64,000 nt of DNA from Streptococcus oralis. Lineage in GTDB: Bacteria; Bacillota; Bacilli; Lactobacillales; Streptococcaceae. The stretch lies in assembly GCF_019929345.1 (NCBI RefSeq), contig NZ_JAHZPJ010000010.1:1-64000 (forward strand). Reading direction: 5' to 3'. The notes below the pieces were generated by a model that saw only the letters and a list, made by a program, of their open reading frames with translations, had not been told where the DNA came from and did no database searches. The stretch's first letter is position 1. Each line of letters opens with the position of its first letter. Below, in pieces: positions 33,815-43,449 of the stretch. The position numbers and the translations under genes are program-made.

Positions 33815-34384
33815 TCAGCTTTTTTTCATGCTTTTAATAAAACGAATTAATTTTGATGGAGCTTTCTGATAAGTTATCTGATTGTCATCTAAAAATCTCT
33901 GAAAATCTTCTTTCCCTTTTTCATGGTCGGTGACTTCAAGCTCGAGTTCATAGTCCGTCTGGTCAAAGTATTGACTTTCATCTAAGGCTATTAAGCCAAT
34001 TTCAGTTTTCGTTTCATAACGAAGGGTTGAAAGACAGCCTAAAACAAGCCAGTCATGACTTTCGATGCCAATCTTAGCGAGCTTTTCTAGAACGAGCCCT
34101 TGAGGTAGTTTTTGTTTTTCTAGGTATGATTCGGCATCTGGAAGAGTTAGTTTCTGGTTGTATTCCATATTTCCCACAGTTTGAGGTACTTTTAAGGTCA
34201 ACTCCGCCCAATCTGAAAAAGTGCGAATGCGCATGGCAACCTTCTTTTCACGCAATTGGAAATCTGGTGTGTCAATGTAGTAGTTTTTCTGAAAGACGGG
34301 TTGGATATGGGAAAACTGTTTTTTTAGATGATTATATTCCTCTTTTTTCAGAAGTGTTTTCAATTCTATTTCTAAATGTTTCAT
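33815..34384 (-). CDS. CYTH domain phosphohydrolase
   Basis: The 189-residue protein opens with the CYTH signature EIELKT (ExExK) and carries alternating charged residues on beta strands (KKVAMRIRTF, AELTLKVPQ, ELELEVTDHE), as in the triphosphate tunnel fold. CYTH proteins hydrolyse inorganic or organic triphosphates such as thiamine triphosphate. It is divergent from relQ, which it also neighbours in other streptococci and in bacilli; that pairing hints at (p)ppGpp or polyphosphate metabolism but does not prove it. Substrate unknown. Confidence 0.85.
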   Translation of the reverse strand: MKHLEIELKTLLKKEEYNHLKKQFSHIQPVFQKNYYIDTPDFQLREKKVAMRIRTFSDWAELTLKVPQTVGNMEYNQKLTLPDAESYLEKQKLPQGLVLEKLAKIGIESHDWLVLGCLSTLRYETKTEIGLIALDESQYFDQTDYELELEVTDHEKGKEDFQRFLDDNQITYQKAPSKLIRFIKSMKKS

Positions 34385-34420
34385 TTTTTCAACCTTTTCT
34401 ATATCTTTGAAAGCGATTTA

Positions 34421-34429
34421 TGGTATAAT
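34421..34429 (+). promoter_or_regulatory. Extended -10 promoter of the relQ-ppnK-rlu operon
   Basis: TGGTATAAT at 34421-34429, about 83 nt before the relQ ATG; no strong -35. The leader contains no other clear motif. Confidence 0.5.
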
Positions 34430-34512
34430 GGACAATGTATTTATTGTATACGAATGTACTGAAAAAATCAAAGATTTTCGACAGAGCAATCAAACATTAC
34501 AAGGGAGAAAGT

Positions 34513-35184
34513 ATGACCATAGAATGGGAAGAATTTTTAGATCCTTACATTCAGGCTGTTGGTGAATTGAAGATTAAACTTCGGGGGATTCGCAAACAGT
34601 ATCGTAAGCAAAATAAGCATTCTCCGATTGAGTTTGTAACGGGTCGTGTAAAACCGATTGAAAGTATCAAAGAAAAGATGGCTCGTCGAGGAATTACTTA
34701 TGCAAGTCTGGAACATGATCTGCAAGATATTGCGGGATTACGTGTCATGGTTCAGTTTGTTGATGACGTTAAAGAGGTAGTTGAAATTCTACGTAAACGC
34801 CAAGACATGAGAGTCATTCAAGAACGGGACTATATCACTCATCGTAAGGCATCAGGTTATCGTTCTTATCACGTGGTTGTCGAATACACGGTTGATACAA
34901 TTAACGGGGCTAAGACGATTTTGGCGGAGATTCAAATCCGGACATTAGCCATGAATTTCTGGGCTACGATTGAACACTCACTCAATTATAAGTATCAGGG
35001 TGATTTTCCAGAGGAAATTAAGAAAAGACTGGAAATTACGGCAAAAATAGCTCATCAACTGGACGAAGAAATGGGTAAAATTCGTGACGATATCCAGGAA
35101 GCGCAGGCGCTTTTTGATCCTTTGAGTAGAAAACTAAACGATGGTGTAGGAAATAGTGACGATACAGATGAAGAATACAGGTAA
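34513..35184 (+). CDS. relQ: Small alarmone synthetase RelQ
   Basis: The 223-residue single-domain (p)ppGpp synthetase lacks hydrolase and TGS domains. The synthetase core is clear: [37 protein letters not shown] and [24 protein letters not shown] chose ATG 34513, which follows AAGGGAG (34501-34507); the frame from 34435 adds a segment that covers the untranslated leader. It overlaps the NAD kinase gene by 17 nt, a common order in Firmicutes. Confidence 0.92.
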   Translation: MTIEWEEFLDPYIQAVGELKIKLRGIRKQYRKQNKHSPIEFVTGRVKPIESIKEKMARRGITYASLEHDLQDIAGLRVMVQFVDDVKEVVEILRKRQDMRVIQERDYITHRKASGYRSYHVVVEYTVDTINGAKTILAEIQIRTLAMNFWATIEHSLNYKYQGDFPEEIKKRLEITAKIAHQLDEEMGKIRDDIQEAQALFDPLSRKLNDGVGNSDDTDEEYR

Positions 35185-35986
35185 GCGAGTTGATCTCATA
35201 GCAAACAGAAAACCGCAGAGTCAGAAGGTTTTGTACGAGCTGAGGGAAAAACTCAAGAAACAAAATTTTATACTGAACGATACCAATCCCGACATCGTCA
35301 TTTCGATTGGTGGCGACGGAATGCTTTTGTCTGCTTTTCACAAGTATGAGAATCAGTTAGACAAGGTTCGATTTGTAGGTGTTCATACAGGGCATTTGGG
35401 GTTTTACACAGATTATCGTGATTTTGAGCTGGATCAGTTGGTGACTAATCTCCTACTCGATACTGGTGCTAAGGTTTCCTATCCTGTTTTGAATGTCAAG
35501 GTGACACTTGAAAACGGAGAAGTTAAGACCTTCCGTGCATTAAACGAAGCCAGCATCCGCAGGTCTGATCGCACCATGGTTGCGGATATCATTATTAACC
35601 ACGTTCCGTTTGAGCGATTTCGAGGAGATGGAGTAACTGTTTCAACGCCAACTGGAAGCACTGCCTATAACAAGTCCTTGGGGGGGGCTGTCTTGCATCC
35701 GACCATTGAAGCCTTGCAGTTGACGGAAATAGCAAGTCTTAACAACCGAGTCTATCGCACTTTGGGTTCATCAATCATTATTCCCAAAAAAGATAAGATT
35801 GAACTATTACCGACACGCAATGATTACCATACGATATCAGTCGATAACAGCGTCTATTCATTCCGTAATATCGAACGGATTGAGTATCAAATCGACCATC
35901 ACAAGATTCACTTCGTAGCGACTCCAAGTCATACTAGTTTCTGGAATCGTGTCAAAGATGCCTTCATCGGCGAGGTAGATGAATGA
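35168..35986 (+). CDS. ppnK: NAD kinase
   Basis: The 272-residue enzyme phosphorylates NAD to NADP. The GGDG motif ([13 protein letters not shown]) is near residue 45, [16 protein letters not shown] near 130 and [15 protein letters not shown] near 160. The ATG at 35168 overlaps the relQ end; the frame can be read from GTG 35156, but homologs begin MKNTGKR. No Shine-Dalgarno sequence is clear, so translation probably depends on coupling to relQ. Its stop overlaps the next start by 4 nt (ATGA). Confidence 0.93.
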   Translation: MKNTGKRVDLIANRKPQSQKVLYELREKLKKQNFILNDTNPDIVISIGGDGMLLSAFHKYENQLDKVRFVGVHTGHLGFYTDYRDFELDQLVTNLLLDTGAKVSYPVLNVKVTLENGEVKTFRALNEASIRRSDRTMVADIIINHVPFERFRGDGVTVSTPTGSTAYNKSLGGAVLHPTIEALQLTEIASLNNRVYRTLGSSIIIPKKDKIELLPTRNDYHTISVDNSVYSFRNIERIEYQIDHHKIHFVATPSHTSFWNRVKDAFIGEVDE

Positions 35987-36879
35987 GGTTCGAATTTATC
36001 GCAGATGAACATGTCAAAGTCAAAACCTTTCTTAAGAAACACGAGGTTTCTAAAGGGTTGTTGGCTAAGATAAAGTTTCGAGGTGGAGCTATCCTGGTCA
36101 ATGATCAACCTCAAAATGCGACTTATCTCTTAGATGTTGGAGACAGGGTTACCATTGATATTCCAGCAGAGGAAGGCTTTGAAACTCTTGAAGCCATTGA
36201 TCGTCCTCTAGATATCTTGTATGAGGATGACCATTTTCTGGTTTTGAATAAGCCTTATGGAATAGCATCCATTCCCAGTGTCAATCATTCCAATACCATT
36301 GCCAATTTTATAAAGGGCTACTATGTCAAGCGGGAATATGAAAACCAGCAGGTTCATATAGTGACCAGGCTTGATAGAGATACATCTGGTTTGATGCTCT
36401 TTGCCAAGCACGGCTATGCTCATGCACGTTTAGACAAGCAACTGCAACGAAAGTCTATCGAAAAACGATATTTTGCTTTGGTTAAGGGCGATGGGTTTTT
36501 GGAGCTAGAAGGGGAAATTATTGCCCCGATTGCGCGTGATGTGGACTCCATTATCACGAGACGGGTCGCCAAAGGTGGGAAATACGCCCATACATCTTAC
36601 AAAGTTGTAGCGTCTTATGGAAATATTCACCTAGTCGATATTCGCCTGCATACTGGTCGAACTCATCAGATCCGAGTGCATTTTTCTCATATTGGCTTCC
36701 CCTTGTTGGGAGATGATCTCTATGGAGGTAGCCTAGAAGATGGTATTCAACGCCAGGCCTTACATTGTCATTCCTTATCCTTTTATCATCCCTTCTTAGG
36801 GCGTCAGCTGGAGCTGGAAAGCCCTTTGCCAGATGATTTTAACAATCTTATTATTCAGTTATCAACTAATACTCTTTAA
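35983..36879 (+). CDS. RluA-family 23S rRNA/tRNA pseudouridine synthase
   Basis: The 298-residue protein has an S4-like N-terminal part (about 12-60) and a catalytic RluA domain with [18 protein letters not shown] near 125 (catalytic Asp in RLDRDT) and [28 protein letters not shown] near 225. It belongs to the RluC/RluD group; which uridines it modifies cannot be read from sequence. ATGA overlap with ppnK shows translational coupling in the relQ operon. Confidence 0.9.
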   Translation: MRFEFIADEHVKVKTFLKKHEVSKGLLAKIKFRGGAILVNDQPQNATYLLDVGDRVTIDIPAEEGFETLEAIDRPLDILYEDDHFLVLNKPYGIASIPSVNHSNTIANFIKGYYVKREYENQQVHIVTRLDRDTSGLMLFAKHGYAHARLDKQLQRKSIEKRYFALVKGDGFLELEGEIIAPIARDVDSIITRRVAKGGKYAHTSYKVVASYGNIHLVDIRLHTGRTHQIRVHFSHIGFPLLGDDLYGGSLEDGIQRQALHCHSLSFYHPFLGRQLELESPLPDDFNNLIIQLSTNTL

Positions 36880-36921
36880 AATCTATTTTGAGTATAATTA
36901 ATTATCTTAAAGGAGAAACTC

Positions 36922-37896
36922 ATGGAAGTTTTTGAAAGTCTAAAAGCCAGTTTAGTTGGCAAAAATGCTCGTATTGTTCTACCTGAAGGGGAAGAACCAC
37001 GCATCCTTCAAGCAACAAAACGCTTAGTAAAAGAAACGGAAGTTGTTCCTGTTTTGCTTGGAAACCCTGCAAAAATTAAAATTTATCTTGAAATCGAAGG
37101 GATCATGGATGGTTATGAAGTGATTGATCCACATCATTATCCTCAATTTGAAGACATGGTGGTTGCACTCGTAGAACGTCGTAAAGGAAAAATGTCGGAA
37201 GAAGAAGCACGTCAGGTCTTACTAGAAGATGTCAACTACTTTGGTGTTATGCTTGTCTATATGGGCTTGGTAGATGGAATGGTATCAGGAGCTATTCACT
37301 CAACAGCTTCAACAGTTCGTCCAGCTCTTCAAATTATCAAAACGCGTCCAAATGTAACTCGTACTTCAGGAGCTTTTCTTATGGTGCGTGGTACAGAACG
37401 TTACTTGTTTGGTGACTGTGCCCTTAATATTAATCCTGATGCAGAAGCTCTGGCTGAAATTGCTATTAACTCAGCAATTACTGCCAAAATGTTTGGGATT
37501 CAACCCAAAATCGCTATGCTAAGCTATTCTACAAAAGGTTCTGGTTTTGGTGATAGTGTTGATAAGGTGGTTGAAGCAACTAAATTAGCACACGATCTAC
37601 GTCCAGACCTTGAGATTGATGGGGAATTGCAATTTGACGCAGCTTTCGTCCCAGAAACAGCAGCCCTAAAAGCTCCAGGTAGTAATGTAGCAGGTCAAGC
37701 AAATGTCTTCATCTTCCCAGGTATCGAAGCAGGAAATATCGGCTACAAAATAGCTGAACGTCTAGGTGGTTTCGCAGCTATCGGTCCCGTTCTACAAGGA
37801 TTGAATAAACCAGTCAACGACCTATCACGTGGATGTAACCCAGATGATGTTTACAAATTGACGCTCATCACAGCAGCTCAGGCGATCAATCAATAA
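36922..37896 (+). CDS. pta: Phosphate acetyltransferase
   Basis: The 324-residue enzyme interconverts acetyl-CoA and acetyl phosphate, feeding acetate kinase for ATP. Signatures are IVLPEGEEPRIL near 18, GMVSGAIHSTASTVRPALQIIK near 115 and SYSTKGSGFGDSVDKV near 195. Length equals the short class I enzymes of Firmicutes without an N-terminal regulatory domain. It has its own -10 TATAAT at 36893-36898, AAAGGAG before the ATG and a terminator behind it. Confidence 0.95.
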   Translation: MEVFESLKASLVGKNARIVLPEGEEPRILQATKRLVKETEVVPVLLGNPAKIKIYLEIEGIMDGYEVIDPHHYPQFEDMVVALVERRKGKMSEEEARQVLLEDVNYFGVMLVYMGLVDGMVSGAIHSTASTVRPALQIIKTRPNVTRTSGAFLMVRGTERYLFGDCALNINPDAEALAEIAINSAITAKMFGIQPKIAMLSYSTKGSGFGDSVDKVVEATKLAHDLRPDLEIDGELQFDAAFVPETAALKAPGSNVAGQANVFIFPGIEAGNIGYKIAERLGGFAAIGPVLQGLNKPVNDLSRGCNPDDVYKLTLITAAQAINQ

Positions 37897-37904
37897 AGAA
37901 ATGG

Positions 37905-37934
37905 AGTCTCTTCCTCTAGTAGAAGAGGCTTTTT
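37905..37934 (+). terminator. Terminator after pta
   Basis: AGTCTCTTC and GAAGAGGCT pair (one G-T) around an 8-nt loop, followed by TTTTT. Confidence 0.8.
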
Positions 37935-37966
37935 AGCACAAAGAAAAGGACAGTTAGAAGCTTCTA

Positions 37967-37975
37967 TGTTATACT
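37967..37975 (+). promoter_or_regulatory. Promoter of mutY, predicted leaderless
   Basis: TGTTATACT is an extended -10; AGGACA at 37947-37952 is a partial -35 at 17 nt. The ATG begins 6 nt after the box, so transcription should start on the A of ATG. Confidence 0.55.
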
Positions 37976-37981
37976 AGATAT

Positions 37982-39160
37982 ATGTTAGATTTGAAAGAAT
38001 ACGGTGTTGACATGTGGACGGAGGAGAAGATTTCCTCTTTCCGCGAGAAGCTCCTCAACTGGTACGATGAAAACAAACGGGATTTACCATGGCGTAGAAG
38101 TAAAAATCCTTATCATATCTGGGTTTCTGAAATTATGCTCCAACAGACTAGAGTAGACACAGTTATTCCCTACTATGAACGATTCTTGGACTGGTTTCCG
38201 ACAGTAGAAAGTTTAGCTACGTCACCTGAGGAACGCTTGCTGAAAGCTTGGGAGGGGCTGGGCTATTATTCCCGAGTGCGTAATATGCAGGCTGCGGCTC
38301 AGCAGATTATGGCTGACTTTGGAGGAAAATTTCCAGACACTTACGAAGGAATTTCTAGTTTGAAAGGGATTGGCCCTTACACTGCGGGAGCAATTTCCAG
38401 TATCGCTTTTAATTTACCCGAGCCAGCAGTTGATGGCAATGTCATGCGAGTTTTGTCTCGCTTGTTTGAAGTCAATCATGATATCGGAGTTCCCAGCAAT
38501 CGAAAGATCTTCCAAGCTATGATGGAAATCTTGATTGATCCAGAACGACCAGGAGACTTTAACCAAGCTCTGATGGATTTAGGCTCTGACATAGAGGCGC
38601 CAGTTAACCCTCGACCAGAAGAAAGCCCTGTTAAGGATTTTAGCGCAGCGTATCAGAATGGAACTATGGATTCTTATCCAATTAAAGAACCCAAGAAAAA
38701 GCCTCTCCCAATCTATCTAAAGGCTTTGGTTGTACGCAATAATCGAGGACAATATCTACTCGAGAAAAATGAAAGTGAGAAACTATTAGCTGGTTTTTGG
38801 CATTTTCCTTTGATAGAAGTAGAGGAGTTTTCACAGGAAGAGGAACAGCTGAATCTGTTTGCTCAGGTTGCTGAAAAAAGCGTTACTTTCGGTCCAACAC
38901 CCCAAGAAAACTTTGAGCAAGATTATGATTTAGAAGTTGATTGGTCCCATCAAGTATTTGATCAAGTCAAGCATGTCTTTAGTCATCGTAAATGGCATAT
39001 TCAAATCCTAGCAGGTCAGGTGACAGATTCGAAACAATTTGATGACAGAGAAATTCGCTGGATTTCTCCTCAGGAGTTTTCTGATTATCCACTTGCTAAA
39101 CCTCAACAAAAGATTTGGCAGGCTTATAAAACAGTTCTTAAAGATGAGGGCCGATATTAG
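37982..39160 (+). CDS. mutY: A/G-specific adenine glycosylase MutY, without the [4Fe-4S] cysteines
   Basis: The 392-residue repair enzyme removes A opposite 8-oxoG. The N-terminal catalytic part has RDLPWRR, SEIMLQQTRVDTVIPYY, the helix-hairpin-helix LKGIGPYTAGAISSIAF and catalytic Asp in EPAVDGNVMRVLSR. The C-terminal NUDIX-like 8-oxoG recognition part (about 235-390) is complete. Where most MutY proteins carry C-x6-C-x2-C-x5-C, this one reads DLGSDIEAPVNPRPEESPVKDFSA with no cysteine, so it is a clusterless MutY. No Shine-Dalgarno precedes ATG 37982 (see promoter); ATG 38012 would be an alternative. Confidence 0.9.
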   Translation: MLDLKEYGVDMWTEEKISSFREKLLNWYDENKRDLPWRRSKNPYHIWVSEIMLQQTRVDTVIPYYERFLDWFPTVESLATSPEERLLKAWEGLGYYSRVRNMQAAAQQIMADFGGKFPDTYEGISSLKGIGPYTAGAISSIAFNLPEPAVDGNVMRVLSRLFEVNHDIGVPSNRKIFQAMMEILIDPERPGDFNQALMDLGSDIEAPVNPRPEESPVKDFSAAYQNGTMDSYPIKEPKKKPLPIYLKALVVRNNRGQYLLEKNESEKLLAGFWHFPLIEVEEFSQEEEQLNLFAQVAEKSVTFGPTPQENFEQDYDLEVDWSHQVFDQVKHVFSHRKWHIQILAGQVTDSKQFDDREIRWISPQEFSDYPLAKPQQKIWQAYKTVLKDEGRY

Positions 39161-39186
39161 CCATTTGTGCCTTCTTTACATTTTTT

Positions 39187-39195
39187 TGTTATAAT
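39187..39195 (+). promoter_or_regulatory. Extended -10 promoter of vicRKX
   Basis: TGTTATAAT at 39187-39195, 21 nt before the vicR ATG, with AAAAGGTGA between them. The -35 is poor. Confidence 0.55.
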
Positions 39196-39216
39196 AGATA
39201 GAGAAAAGGTGAACAT

Positions 39217-39924
39217 ATGAAAAAAATATTAGTTGTAGATGATGAGAAACCAATCTCGGATATTATTAAGTTTAATATGACCAAGGAAGGCTATGAGGTT
39301 GTAACAGCCTTTAATGGTAGAGAAGCTATCGAGCTATTTGAGGCGGAGCAACCAGATATTATTATCCTGGATTTGATGCTTCCTGAAATCGATGGTTTAG
39401 AAGTTGCTAAGACCATTCGTAAGACGAGCAGTGTGCCTATCATTATGCTCTCAGCCAAGGATAGTGAGTTTGACAAGGTTATCGGTTTAGAACTTGGGGC
39501 AGATGATTATGTGACCAAGCCATTTTCAAACCGTGAGTTGCAGGCGCGTGTAAAGGCTTTACTCCGCCGTACAGACCTCGCTTCAGTGGATAGTCAAGAA
39601 ACTGATGAAAAGAAATCCCAACCCCTTCAGATTGGCGATCTGGAAATCGTTCCAGATGCTTATGTGGCTAAGAAATACGGTGAGGAACTGGATTTGACTC
39701 ATCGTGAGTTTGAGCTCTTGTACCACTTGGCCTCTCACATTGGTCAAGTCATTACTCGTGAACACTTGCTTGAGACTGTTTGGGGCTATGATTATTTTGG
39801 TGATGTTCGTACAGTGGACGTGACCATCCGACGTTTGCGTGAAAAAATCGAAGACACTCCAAGCCGTCCAGAATACATCCTAACCCGTCGTGGTGTAGGT
39901 TACTATATGAGAAATAATGATTGA
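39217..39924 (+). CDS. vicR: Response regulator VicR (WalR)
   Basis: The 235-residue OmpR-family regulator controls cell-wall hydrolase genes. The receiver domain has the acidic pair DDE (8-10), phospho-acceptor Asp52 in [11 protein letters not shown], Thr and Lys of the switch (MLSAKD, KPF). The C-terminal winged helix ([49 protein letters not shown]) binds DNA. It is first in the vicRKX operon and overlaps vicK by 8 nt. Usually essential in streptococci. Confidence 0.97.
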   Translation: MKKILVVDDEKPISDIIKFNMTKEGYEVVTAFNGREAIELFEAEQPDIIILDLMLPEIDGLEVAKTIRKTSSVPIIMLSAKDSEFDKVIGLELGADDYVTKPFSNRELQARVKALLRRTDLASVDSQETDEKKSQPLQIGDLEIVPDAYVAKKYGEELDLTHREFELLYHLASHIGQVITREHLLETVWGYDYFGDVRTVDVTIRRLREKIEDTPSRPEYILTRRGVGYYMRNND

Positions 39925-41266
39925 AGATATTAGACAAACGATTCTGACCAGTGATTTTATCTTTATCCTGATTTTACTTGGCTTTATCTTGGTGGTAACC
40001 TTGTTGTTACTGGAAAATCGTCGGGATAATATTCGGCTAAAGCAGATTAATCAAAAGGTCAAGGATTTGATTGCAGGGGATTATTCTCGAGTTTTGGATA
40101 TGCAAGGAAGCTCTGAAATCACCAACATCACCAATAATCTTAATGACTTGTCTGAGGTCATTCGTCTAACGCAGGAAAATCTGGAGCAAGAAACAAAAAG
40201 GCTTAACAGTATTCTTTCTTATATGACAGATGGAGTTCTTGCAACCAATCGCCGTGGTCAGATTACCATGATTAACGATATGGCTAAGAAACAGCTGGGT
40301 ATCGTAAAAGAAGAAGCATTGAACAAAAGCATCCTAGAATTGCTTAAGATAGAGGATGAATATGAACTGCGTGACCTCATTACACAGATTCCTGAATTTA
40401 TGATTGATTCCCAAAATGCTAATGGAGAATATCTTAGTCTTCGTGTGCGTTTTGCACTCATTCGTCGTGAGTCTGGATTCATCTCTGGTTTGGTTGCCGT
40501 TTTGCACGATACGACTGAACAGGAGAAGGAAGAGCGTGAACGGAGACTCTTCGTGTCCAATGTTAGCCATGAGTTGAGGACTCCTTTGACGAGTGTTAAA
40601 TCTTATCTTGAAGCCTTGGACGAGGGAGCCTTGTATGATCCTGTTGCTCCTGATTTTATCAAGGTTTCGCTTGATGAAACCAACCGTATGATGCGGATGG
40701 TGACAGATCTTTTGCATCTCTCTCGTATTGATAATGCGACCACTCGGCTGGACGTGGAGTTGATTAACTTTACGGCCTTCATCACCTTTATCCTCAACCG
40801 TTTTGATAAGATGAGAAGTCAGGATGAGGAGAAAAAATATGAGCTGGTTAGAGATTATCCTATCAATTCAGTTTGGATCGAGATTGATACCGATAAGATG
40901 ACCCAGGTGATTGATAACATTCTTAACAATGCCATCAAGTACTCACCAGATGGCGGGAAAATCACTGTCAGCATGAAAACGACGGATGATCAGATGATTT
41001 TATCCATCAAAGACCAAGGTCTAGGTATTCCAAAGCAAGATTTGCCGAAGATTTTCGACCGCTTTTATCGTGTGGATCGTGCAAGAAGCCGGGCTCAAGG
41101 TGGAACTGGTCTAGGTCTGGCTATTGCAAAGGAAATCATCAAACAACACAATGGCTTTATATGGGCTAAAAGTGAATACGGTAAGGGTTCAACATTTACC
41201 ATAGTGCTCCCTTATGATAAGGATGCCGTAAAAGAAGAAATATGGGAGGACGAAATAGAAGACTAG
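39917..41266 (+). CDS. vicK: Sensor histidine kinase VicK (WalK)
   Basis: The 449-residue kinase has only one membrane segment (about 13-32) and almost no extracellular part, the streptococcal VicK form. HAMP (about 35-85), PAS (about 95-200), a HisKA domain with His218 in [15 protein letters not shown], and an ATPase domain with N-box [10 protein letters not shown] and G-boxes [19 protein letters not shown] follow. It phosphorylates VicR. The lack of a sensor loop means the signal is probably read by PAS or at the membrane. Confidence 0.97.
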   Translation: MIEDIRQTILTSDFIFILILLGFILVVTLLLLENRRDNIRLKQINQKVKDLIAGDYSRVLDMQGSSEITNITNNLNDLSEVIRLTQENLEQETKRLNSILSYMTDGVLATNRRGQITMINDMAKKQLGIVKEEALNKSILELLKIEDEYELRDLITQIPEFMIDSQNANGEYLSLRVRFALIRRESGFISGLVAVLHDTTEQEKEERERRLFVSNVSHELRTPLTSVKSYLEALDEGALYDPVAPDFIKVSLDETNRMMRMVTDLLHLSRIDNATTRLDVELINFTAFITFILNRFDKMRSQDEEKKYELVRDYPINSVWIEIDTDKMTQVIDNILNNAIKYSPDGGKITVSMKTTDDQMILSIKDQGLGIPKQDLPKIFDRFYRVDRARSRAQGGTGLGLAIAKEIIKQHNGFIWAKSEYGKGSTFTIVLPYDKDAVKEEIWEDEIED

Positions 41267-41267
41267 A

Positions 41268-42077
41268 ATGAGTGAAATAGGCTTTAAATACAGTATTTTA
41301 GCATCAGGTTCCAGTGGAAATTCCTTTTATCTGGAAACCCCAAAAAAGAAAATCCTAGTGGATGCAGGCCTGTCTGGTAAGAAAATTACCAGTCTGCTAG
41401 CTGAAATCAACCGCAAACCTGAGGATCTAGATGCGATTTTGATTACGCATGAGCATTCCGACCATATCCATGGAGTCGGTGTGTTGGCTCGTAAGTATGG
41501 TATGGATCTTTACGCTAATGAGAAAACTTGGCAAGCTATGGAAAATAGCAAGTACCTCGGTAAGGTGGATTCATCGCAGAAGCACATTTTTGAGATGGGT
41601 AAAACCAAAACCTTTGGCGATATCGACATTGAAAGTTTTGGGGTCAGCCACGATGCCGCAGCGCCACAGTTTTACCGCTTTATGAAAGATGACAAAAGTT
41701 TTGTCATGTTGACCGATACAGGTTATGTAAGTGACCGTATGGCAGGGATTGTCGAGAATGCGGACGGTTACCTCATCGAGTCCAACCACGATGTGGAGAT
41801 TTTGCGAGCAGGTTCTTACGCTTGGCGACTCAAACAGCGAATCCTATCTGATCTTGGTCACCTCTCTAACGAAGACGGTGCTGAGGCCATGATTCGTGCA
41901 ATGGGAAATCGGACCAAGAAAATCTACCTCGGGCATTTGTCCAAAGAGAACAATATTAAGGAGCTGGCTCATATGACTATGGTCAACCAGCTAGCCCAAG
42001 CGGATCTGGGAGTCGGAGTAGACTTTAAAGTTTACGATACCTCACCAGATACCGCAACACCATTAACGGATATATAG
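41268..42077 (+). CDS. vicX: VicX (WalJ/YycJ) metallo-beta-lactamase fold protein
   Basis: The 269-residue MBL-fold hydrolase has the metal-binding motif ITHEHSDHIHGVG near 60, Asp in VMLTDTGYVSDR near 150 and late His residues (LGHLSNEDG, LGHLSKENN). It starts 1 nt after vicK and ends the vic operon. In pneumococcus and mutans streptococci it affects wall stress and competence phenotypes; the substrate is not established, although nucleic acid processing has been suggested for the YycJ group. Confidence 0.94.
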   Translation: MSEIGFKYSILASGSSGNSFYLETPKKKILVDAGLSGKKITSLLAEINRKPEDLDAILITHEHSDHIHGVGVLARKYGMDLYANEKTWQAMENSKYLGKVDSSQKHIFEMGKTKTFGDIDIESFGVSHDAAAPQFYRFMKDDKSFVMLTDTGYVSDRMAGIVENADGYLIESNHDVEILRAGSYAWRLKQRILSDLGHLSNEDGAEAMIRAMGNRTKKIYLGHLSKENNIKELAHMTMVNQLAQADLGVGVDFKVYDTSPDTATPLTDI

Positions 42078-42093
42078 ACTGGAAATATAAAAA

Positions 42094-43026
42094 ATGGTAA
42101 AAGTAATAGGATTTTTAAAATTTTCAGATTTTAAAATTGAAAAAGGTTGTAAAAAAAATCATTTTGAAAAATTGATAGACGGTGAGCTGTTTTTTGCAAA
42201 TTATTCATGGTTTGGTGAAAATGGTACAAAAGCACAGATGGCAAAAGAAGGAAGTGCTGAAAGAGTTGAATTTTTAAAAGTAGCTGGAAGTTCTGTAACT
42301 ATTAATCCAAGATATTCAATGGTAAATCCTATTGGAATCAGATATAAAAGTTCTGAAGAAATTATAATTAACTCTGCAGTGCTATATTCCTTAAAAGAAA
42401 GAGATTTAGTTAAAAAGGATAGGGTGAAATCAATTATGAGTACTCTCTTCCCAGATAGTGATGTTGTTATTTATCCTGAAGTTTATAAAAAAAAAGACAA
42501 ATCAAAAACTCATTATGAATTCGATAAACTTAATATTAAGTTTCAAAGTGATAGTGCTAATTGGAAGATATGCTGTTTTGTTATGATTACTGAGAATGAT
42601 GTAACACAAGATAGAAAATTAAAATCGGAGTTTTTGGAATCTTTAAAAGAAAGAGATTCAGAAAGAGGAAGTATAGCCTATGATGAAAATGGGGAAGAAA
42701 GACCTTGGATAATGTTGCCACCAAATCTTTTAGATAAACTGTTTCAAAAGTATCCCAATCTTAATTACGGTGCAATAGAGTATTATGCGAGGGATAAGTA
42801 TCCCTTTACCATTAATCAAATTAAACAAGATCCCAATTATTTATTACTGGCAAAGGAGGATTCTTATAAAAATCAAAGAGAATTTAGGATTTTTGTTGGT
42901 GGACCAAATAATAGCTTTAGTTCAATTGAAGGAAATATACTAAAAACTAATTGGCGGAAAAACATTACTTATGGGACAAACTTTAAAAAACTTGAGAATA
43001 TGACTCTTAATGCTAATTATAGATAA
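42094..43026 (+). CDS. Orphan AT-rich gene of unknown function
   Basis: The 310-residue soluble protein is rich in Lys, Asn, Ser and Phe and clearly more AT-rich than its neighbours. The ATG at 42094 lies 16 nt after vicX with no good ribosome binding site. Visible features are ELFFANYSWFGE near 30, an NSAVLYSL stretch, and YKNQREFRIFVGG near 275. The last is faintly like the conserved E-x-R end of DUF2971-type proteins found in phage-defence islands, but the match is weak. No membrane segment. Its composition and isolated position suggest a later insertion behind the vic operon. Confidence 0.65.
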   Translation: MVKVIGFLKFSDFKIEKGCKKNHFEKLIDGELFFANYSWFGENGTKAQMAKEGSAERVEFLKVAGSSVTINPRYSMVNPIGIRYKSSEEIIINSAVLYSLKERDLVKKDRVKSIMSTLFPDSDVVIYPEVYKKKDKSKTHYEFDKLNIKFQSDSANWKICCFVMITENDVTQDRKLKSEFLESLKERDSERGSIAYDENGEERPWIMLPPNLLDKLFQKYPNLNYGAIEYYARDKYPFTINQIKQDPNYLLLAKEDSYKNQREFRIFVGGPNNSFSSIEGNILKTNWRKNITYGTNFKKLENMTLNANYR

Positions 43027-43141
43027 TTTATTTTTTGTAATACCATTATTTAAAATTTAATGGCGTCTGTTCTATTGGGGAATTCAAGATAACAAAATTT
43101 AATTTTGATAATACGAGGTTCAAAAAAGTCTTCGTAATACT

Positions 43142-43189
43142 AAAAACGCATAATATCAGGTGTTTACCGCTCTGATGTTATGCGTTTTA
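43142..43189. terminator. Long hairpin terminator
   Basis: AAAACGCATAATATCAG pairs with CTGATGTTATGCGTTTT across a 13-nt loop. It ends in TTTTAT on the plus strand and in a T-run on the minus strand, so it could work both ways. Confidence 0.7.
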
Positions 43190-43212
43190 TCGTGAATATA
43201 CTTATTAGATTA

Positions 43213-43417
43213 ATACTCAATTAAAATCAAAAAGAGCAGAAATTTTCACCGAGCAAACAGATATATTATATTTTTTGCTAAAAACCTTTCGTTGATTTTC
43301 TAGAATACAGCAGAGTACATTGATTAGCTGGTGAAATTCCAAGGTAATACTTGGACCACGATATTTCTTAAACAAGTCTGTTAACAAAAAAGTGCACTTT
43401 GATTTTAATTTGAGTAT
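43213..43417. mobile_element. MITE-like element of about 205 bp
   Basis: Terminal inverted repeats: the left end ATACTCAATTAAAATCAAA is mirrored by the complement of the right end (GATTTTAATTTGAGTAT) with one inserted base. Both sides carry TA. No complete ORF for a transposase is present; a minus-strand frame reading KYRGPSITLEFHQLINVLCC may be a transposase or element scrap. The 423-bp gap here holds this element and the terminator, and nothing else that I see. Confidence 0.55.
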
Positions 43418-43449
43418 AATTTCAAAAAGTTGAATTATCACCCAGCCTT

